NCBI GenBank assembly: GCA_003661265.1
Contig: QMVU01000052.1
Location: 1 to 7,234 of the forward strand
DNA: 7,234 bases
Origin: Thermoproteota archaeon
Lineage (GTDB): Archaea; Korarchaeota; Korarchaeia; Korarchaeales; Korarchaeaceae
Direction: 5' to 3'
Made by a program: the position numbers and the translations under genes. Positions 5,701-7,234 of this stretch are shown here, piece after piece. Position 1 is the stretch's first letter. Every line of letters starts with the position of its first letter. The notes under the pieces were generated by a model. It saw nothing but the letters and a program-made list of their open reading frames with translations. It was not told the DNA's origin and made no database searches.

Positions 5701-5721
5701 TCCTCGTTGAACCAACGGGGA
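5701..5721 (+). repeat. Inverted repeat / possible hairpin
   Basis: TCCTCGTTG (5701-5709), loop AAC, then CAACGGGGA (5713-5721). In RNA this forms a 9 bp stem with one G-U pair and a 3 nt loop. It follows the run AATTTTTTAAC. If that run is the promoter, the hairpin lies at the start site; if the promoter is the ATGTTTAAG box, it lies upstream of the promoter and would act as DNA. Confidence 0.45.
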
Positions 5722-5749
5722 TCGTACATATGTTTAAGCGAGATTTAGC

Positions 5750-5775
5750 AGTTCTCAGGCATATGCCTGAGAACT
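5750..5775. promoter_or_regulatory. Perfect 26 bp palindrome, probable operator
   Basis: AGTTCTCAGGCAT is followed directly by its exact reverse complement ATGCCTGAGAACT, so all 26 bases are symmetric about 5762/5763. It ends 22 bp before ATG 5798. If ATGTTTAAG (5730-5738) is the TATA box, transcription would begin at about the palindrome centre, so a bound dimer would block initiation. If transcription starts upstream, the RNA would fold into an 11 bp stem with an AUAU loop in the leader. No T-run follows, so it is not a typical terminator. Confidence 0.65.
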
Positions 5776-5784
5776 CAGATATAA

Positions 5785-5792
5785 GGGAGGTG
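5785..5792 (+). promoter_or_regulatory. Strong Shine-Dalgarno site
   Basis: GGGAGGTG lies 5 nt ahead of ATG 5798 and matches the 3' end of archaeal 16S rRNA better than any other site in the window. It fixes the start and implies a real leader, unlike the near-leaderless genes upstream. Confidence 0.8.
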
Positions 5793-5797
5793 TCTGG

Positions 5798-7234
5798 ATG
5801 AGTTATTCGCGACTGAATGCTTCTGCTGCAACGTTGACGAAAAATAGAACGCCTGATTCGGTTGTTCCAATAAGTGGGCTGTGCGCTACTTGTGTGGATG
5901 GATGCATAGGTCCGTGCGAAATAGGCAAGTCAGCCTACAGGGGACCAGAAGTGCTCTATCCTCAACCTTTCGGAATAATCACAACCGCTGCCACGAAAAA
6001 ATATCCAGTAGATTTATCCCACTTTACAATACTAGGAACGGTGAGGGGCGCACATGGAATAGAACCCGATCCAGATAAAGCTCTATTTATAAATGTGGAT
6101 ACAGAGCAGAGAATAGGTAGAGATAAAGGGATAAAATTGAAATTACCTATTTCTATCGGAGCTCTAGGCTCAACAGCCGTAGCAAAGAGGAACTGGGAAG
6201 GATTAGCTATTGGTGCAGCACTCTCAGGCATTATGTTAACAATAGGTGAGAACGTGTGTGGCATGGATCCGAACTCTTTGTTCGAAAACGGAAAAGTTGT
6301 CTACTCTGAGGATATGGAAAGAAGGGTCAGGCTCTTCAGAGAATGGCAACAGGATGGATATGGCACTATTGCTGTACAAGCTAATGTTGAGGATACTAAA
6401 CTTGGGGTGCACGAATACGTGTTGTCAAAACTGGAAGTCGATGCTGTTGAAATCAAATGGGGCCAGGGTGCGAAAAGCATAGGCGGAGAGGTGAAGATAA
6501 AGGACCTTGAGAGAGCGCAGATGTTGAAGAAAAGGGGGTATATAGTCCTACCAGACCCCTTCGATCCGGTCGTTATAGAAGCATTCAAACGTGGAGCCTT
6601 TCATGAATTTGAGAGACATTCGAGATTGGCAATGGTAGAAGAGGAGAGTTTCTGCAACAGGGTTGATGAATTAAGAGAAGCTGGTGCAAAGTATGTTTTC
6701 TTAAAAACTGGTGCATATAGACCTAGTGCTCTTGCACTTGCAGTAAAATTATCCTCAGAAGCAAAAATTGATTTACTGACCGTAGATGCGGCTGGGGGCG
6801 GGACCGGCATGAGTCCTTGGAGAATGATGAATGAATGGGGCGTACCGGGGATAGAGCTTTGGTCGCTACTCTATAAATACCTAGATAAATTGGCAAAGAA
6901 GGGTAGATACATACCTGACGTCTCAATAGCGGGAGGATTCGCTTTTGAAGATCAAATATTCAAAGGTCTATGTCTTGGTGCACCTTACTTCAAGCTTATC
7001 ACAATGGCTAGAGCCCCACTTACAGCCGTGATGGTTGGAAAGAACATCGGCAAGAGGATTGAGGAAGGGAGAGTACCGACCTACATTGCTAGATTCGGAA
7101 CAAGAAAGGAGGAGATATTCATAACAGCCCCAGAACTCATGGAAAGATTCGGAGAAGATTTCCACAAGATTCCAGCTGGCGCCTTGGGTCTTTACACATA
7201 TATGAAAAGGCTTGAACAAGGACTAAAGCAACTC
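5798..7234 (+). CDS. FMN-binding glutamate-synthase-domain protein with N-terminal four-cysteine motif (runs off right edge)
   Basis: Open for 479 codons from ATG 5798 to the window end; the C-terminus is missing. Residues about 70 onward form the FMN-binding barrel of glutamate synthase: SIGALGSTAVAKRNWEGLAI (119-138), EIKWGQGAKSIGG (218-230, compare K..QGAKPGeGG), DAAGGGTGMSP (330-340, compare DGgdGGTGaSP) and AGGFAFEDQIFKGLCLGA (378-395). There is no glutaminase domain. In classical enzymes the barrel is followed by three cysteines for a 3Fe-4S cluster, but here that stretch (ITMARAPLTAVMVGKNIGKR) has none. Instead C29, C32, C36 and C40 (C-x2-C-x3-C-x3-C) near the N-terminus could hold an iron-sulfur cluster. 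It belongs to the stand-alone 'FMN-binding glutamate synthase family' of anaerobes and archaea, whose reaction is not established to my knowledge. Lysine codons are 21 AAA to 14 AAG, unlike its neighbours. Confidence 0.9.
   Translation, partial: MSYSRLNASAATLTKNRTPDSVVPISGLCATCVDGCIGPCEIGKSAYRGPEVLYPQPFGIITTAATKKYPVDLSHFTILGTVRGAHGIEPDPDKALFINVDTEQRIGRDKGIKLKLPISIGALGSTAVAKRNWEGLAIGAALSGIMLTIGENVCGMDPNSLFENGKVVYSEDMERRVRLFREWQQDGYGTIAVQANVEDTKLGVHEYVLSKLEVDAVEIKWGQGAKSIGGEVKIKDLERAQMLKKRGYIVLPDPFDPVVIEAFKRGAFHEFERHSRLAMVEEESFCNRVDELREAGAKYVFLKTGAYRPSALALAVKLSSEAKIDLLTVDAAGGGTGMSPWRMMNEWGVPGIELWSLLYKYLDKLAKKGRYIPDVSIAGGFAFEDQIFKGLCLGAPYFKLITMARAPLTAVMVGKNIGKRIEEGRVPTYIARFGTRKEEIFITAPELMERFGEDFHKIPAGALGLYTYMKRLEQGLKQL

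Larger units (their letters stand above)
5541..5797. other. Intergenic control region between divergent genes
   Basis: No convincing reading frame lies in these 257 bp. They hold the minus-strand promoter (5571-5583), a plus-strand AT-rich box AATTTTTTAAC (5688-5698), an imperfect inverted repeat (5701-5721), a second box ATGTTTAAG (5730-5738), a perfect 26 bp palindrome (5750-5775) and a strong Shine-Dalgarno (5785-5792). A 10 bp palindrome CTTCGCGAAG (5669-5678) is also present. CATATG occurs at 5727-5732 and again at the palindrome centre (5760-5765), 33 bp apart. The density of symmetric elements suggests that the downstream gene is actively regulated. Confidence 0.6.

Noticed and set aside
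5750..5775. The palindrome as an intrinsic terminator
   Set aside because: No T-run follows on either strand, and both flanking genes are transcribed away from this region, so there is nothing upstream to terminate.
5962..7219. Several short frames on both strands within the glutamate-synthase-like gene
   Set aside because: The 479-codon plus-strand frame carries clear family motifs throughout; the short frames are shadows.
1..7234. tRNA, rRNA, CRISPR array or insertion sequence
   Set aside because: No cloverleaf with a T-loop pattern, no regularly spaced repeats, and no transposase motifs or flanking inverted repeats were seen.

Overview
The window looks archaeal and probably thermophilic. 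The signs are TATA-like boxes (TTTAAATA, CTTATATA, CTTTTTA) about 25-50 bp ahead of most starts, GTG and TTG starts with very short leaders, heavy use of AGG/AGA, ATA and (in most genes) AAG codons, and gene families typical of archaea. I cannot fix the lineage; a Thermoproteota or Korarchaeota-like genome would fit.

Layout from left to right. (1) Positions 1-553, minus strand: a two-gene unit of a small winged-helix DNA-binding protein followed by a V4R-like protein that runs off the left edge. (2) Positions 690-1034, plus strand: a small protein resembling the NitrOD5-type domain, transcribed divergently from the regulator across a 136 bp AT-rich region with a nested dyad. (3) Positions 1004-2152, minus strand: a two-domain protein, nucleotide-kinase-like at the N-terminus with a degenerate P-loop and nucleoside-deoxyribosyltransferase-like at the C-terminus. 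(4) Positions 2229-2468, plus strand: a glutaredoxin-like fold with no cysteines. (5) Positions 2524-5017, plus strand: three same-strand genes, each with its own TATA-like signal: a left-handed beta-helix sugar acetyltransferase with a zinc-ribbon tail, the AmmeMemoRadiSam-type radical SAM enzyme AmrS, and an aspartate/glutamate racemase. (6) Positions 5043-5540, minus strand: an 'adenosine-specific kinase' family protein. (7) Positions 5541-5797: a 257 bp regulatory stretch with two inverted repeats, one a perfect 26 bp palindrome. (8) From 5798 to the right edge, plus strand: a stand-alone FMN-binding glutamate-synthase-domain protein, 479 codons visible and open at the edge, with an N-terminal four-cysteine motif.

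The genes do not form one obvious pathway. The left part looks like small-molecule-responsive regulation. The middle mixes nucleotide, nucleotide-sugar and amino-acid enzymes, each apparently transcribed on its own. The right-hand glutamate-synthase-like gene differs from its neighbours in codon choice (lysine 21 AAA to 14 AAG, against 2 to 22 in the radical SAM gene), has the strongest Shine-Dalgarno site in the window and has the palindrome just upstream. It is the best candidate for a separately acquired, separately regulated unit. No rRNA, tRNA, CRISPR array or insertion sequence was seen. All calls come from reading the sequence; no database search was run.
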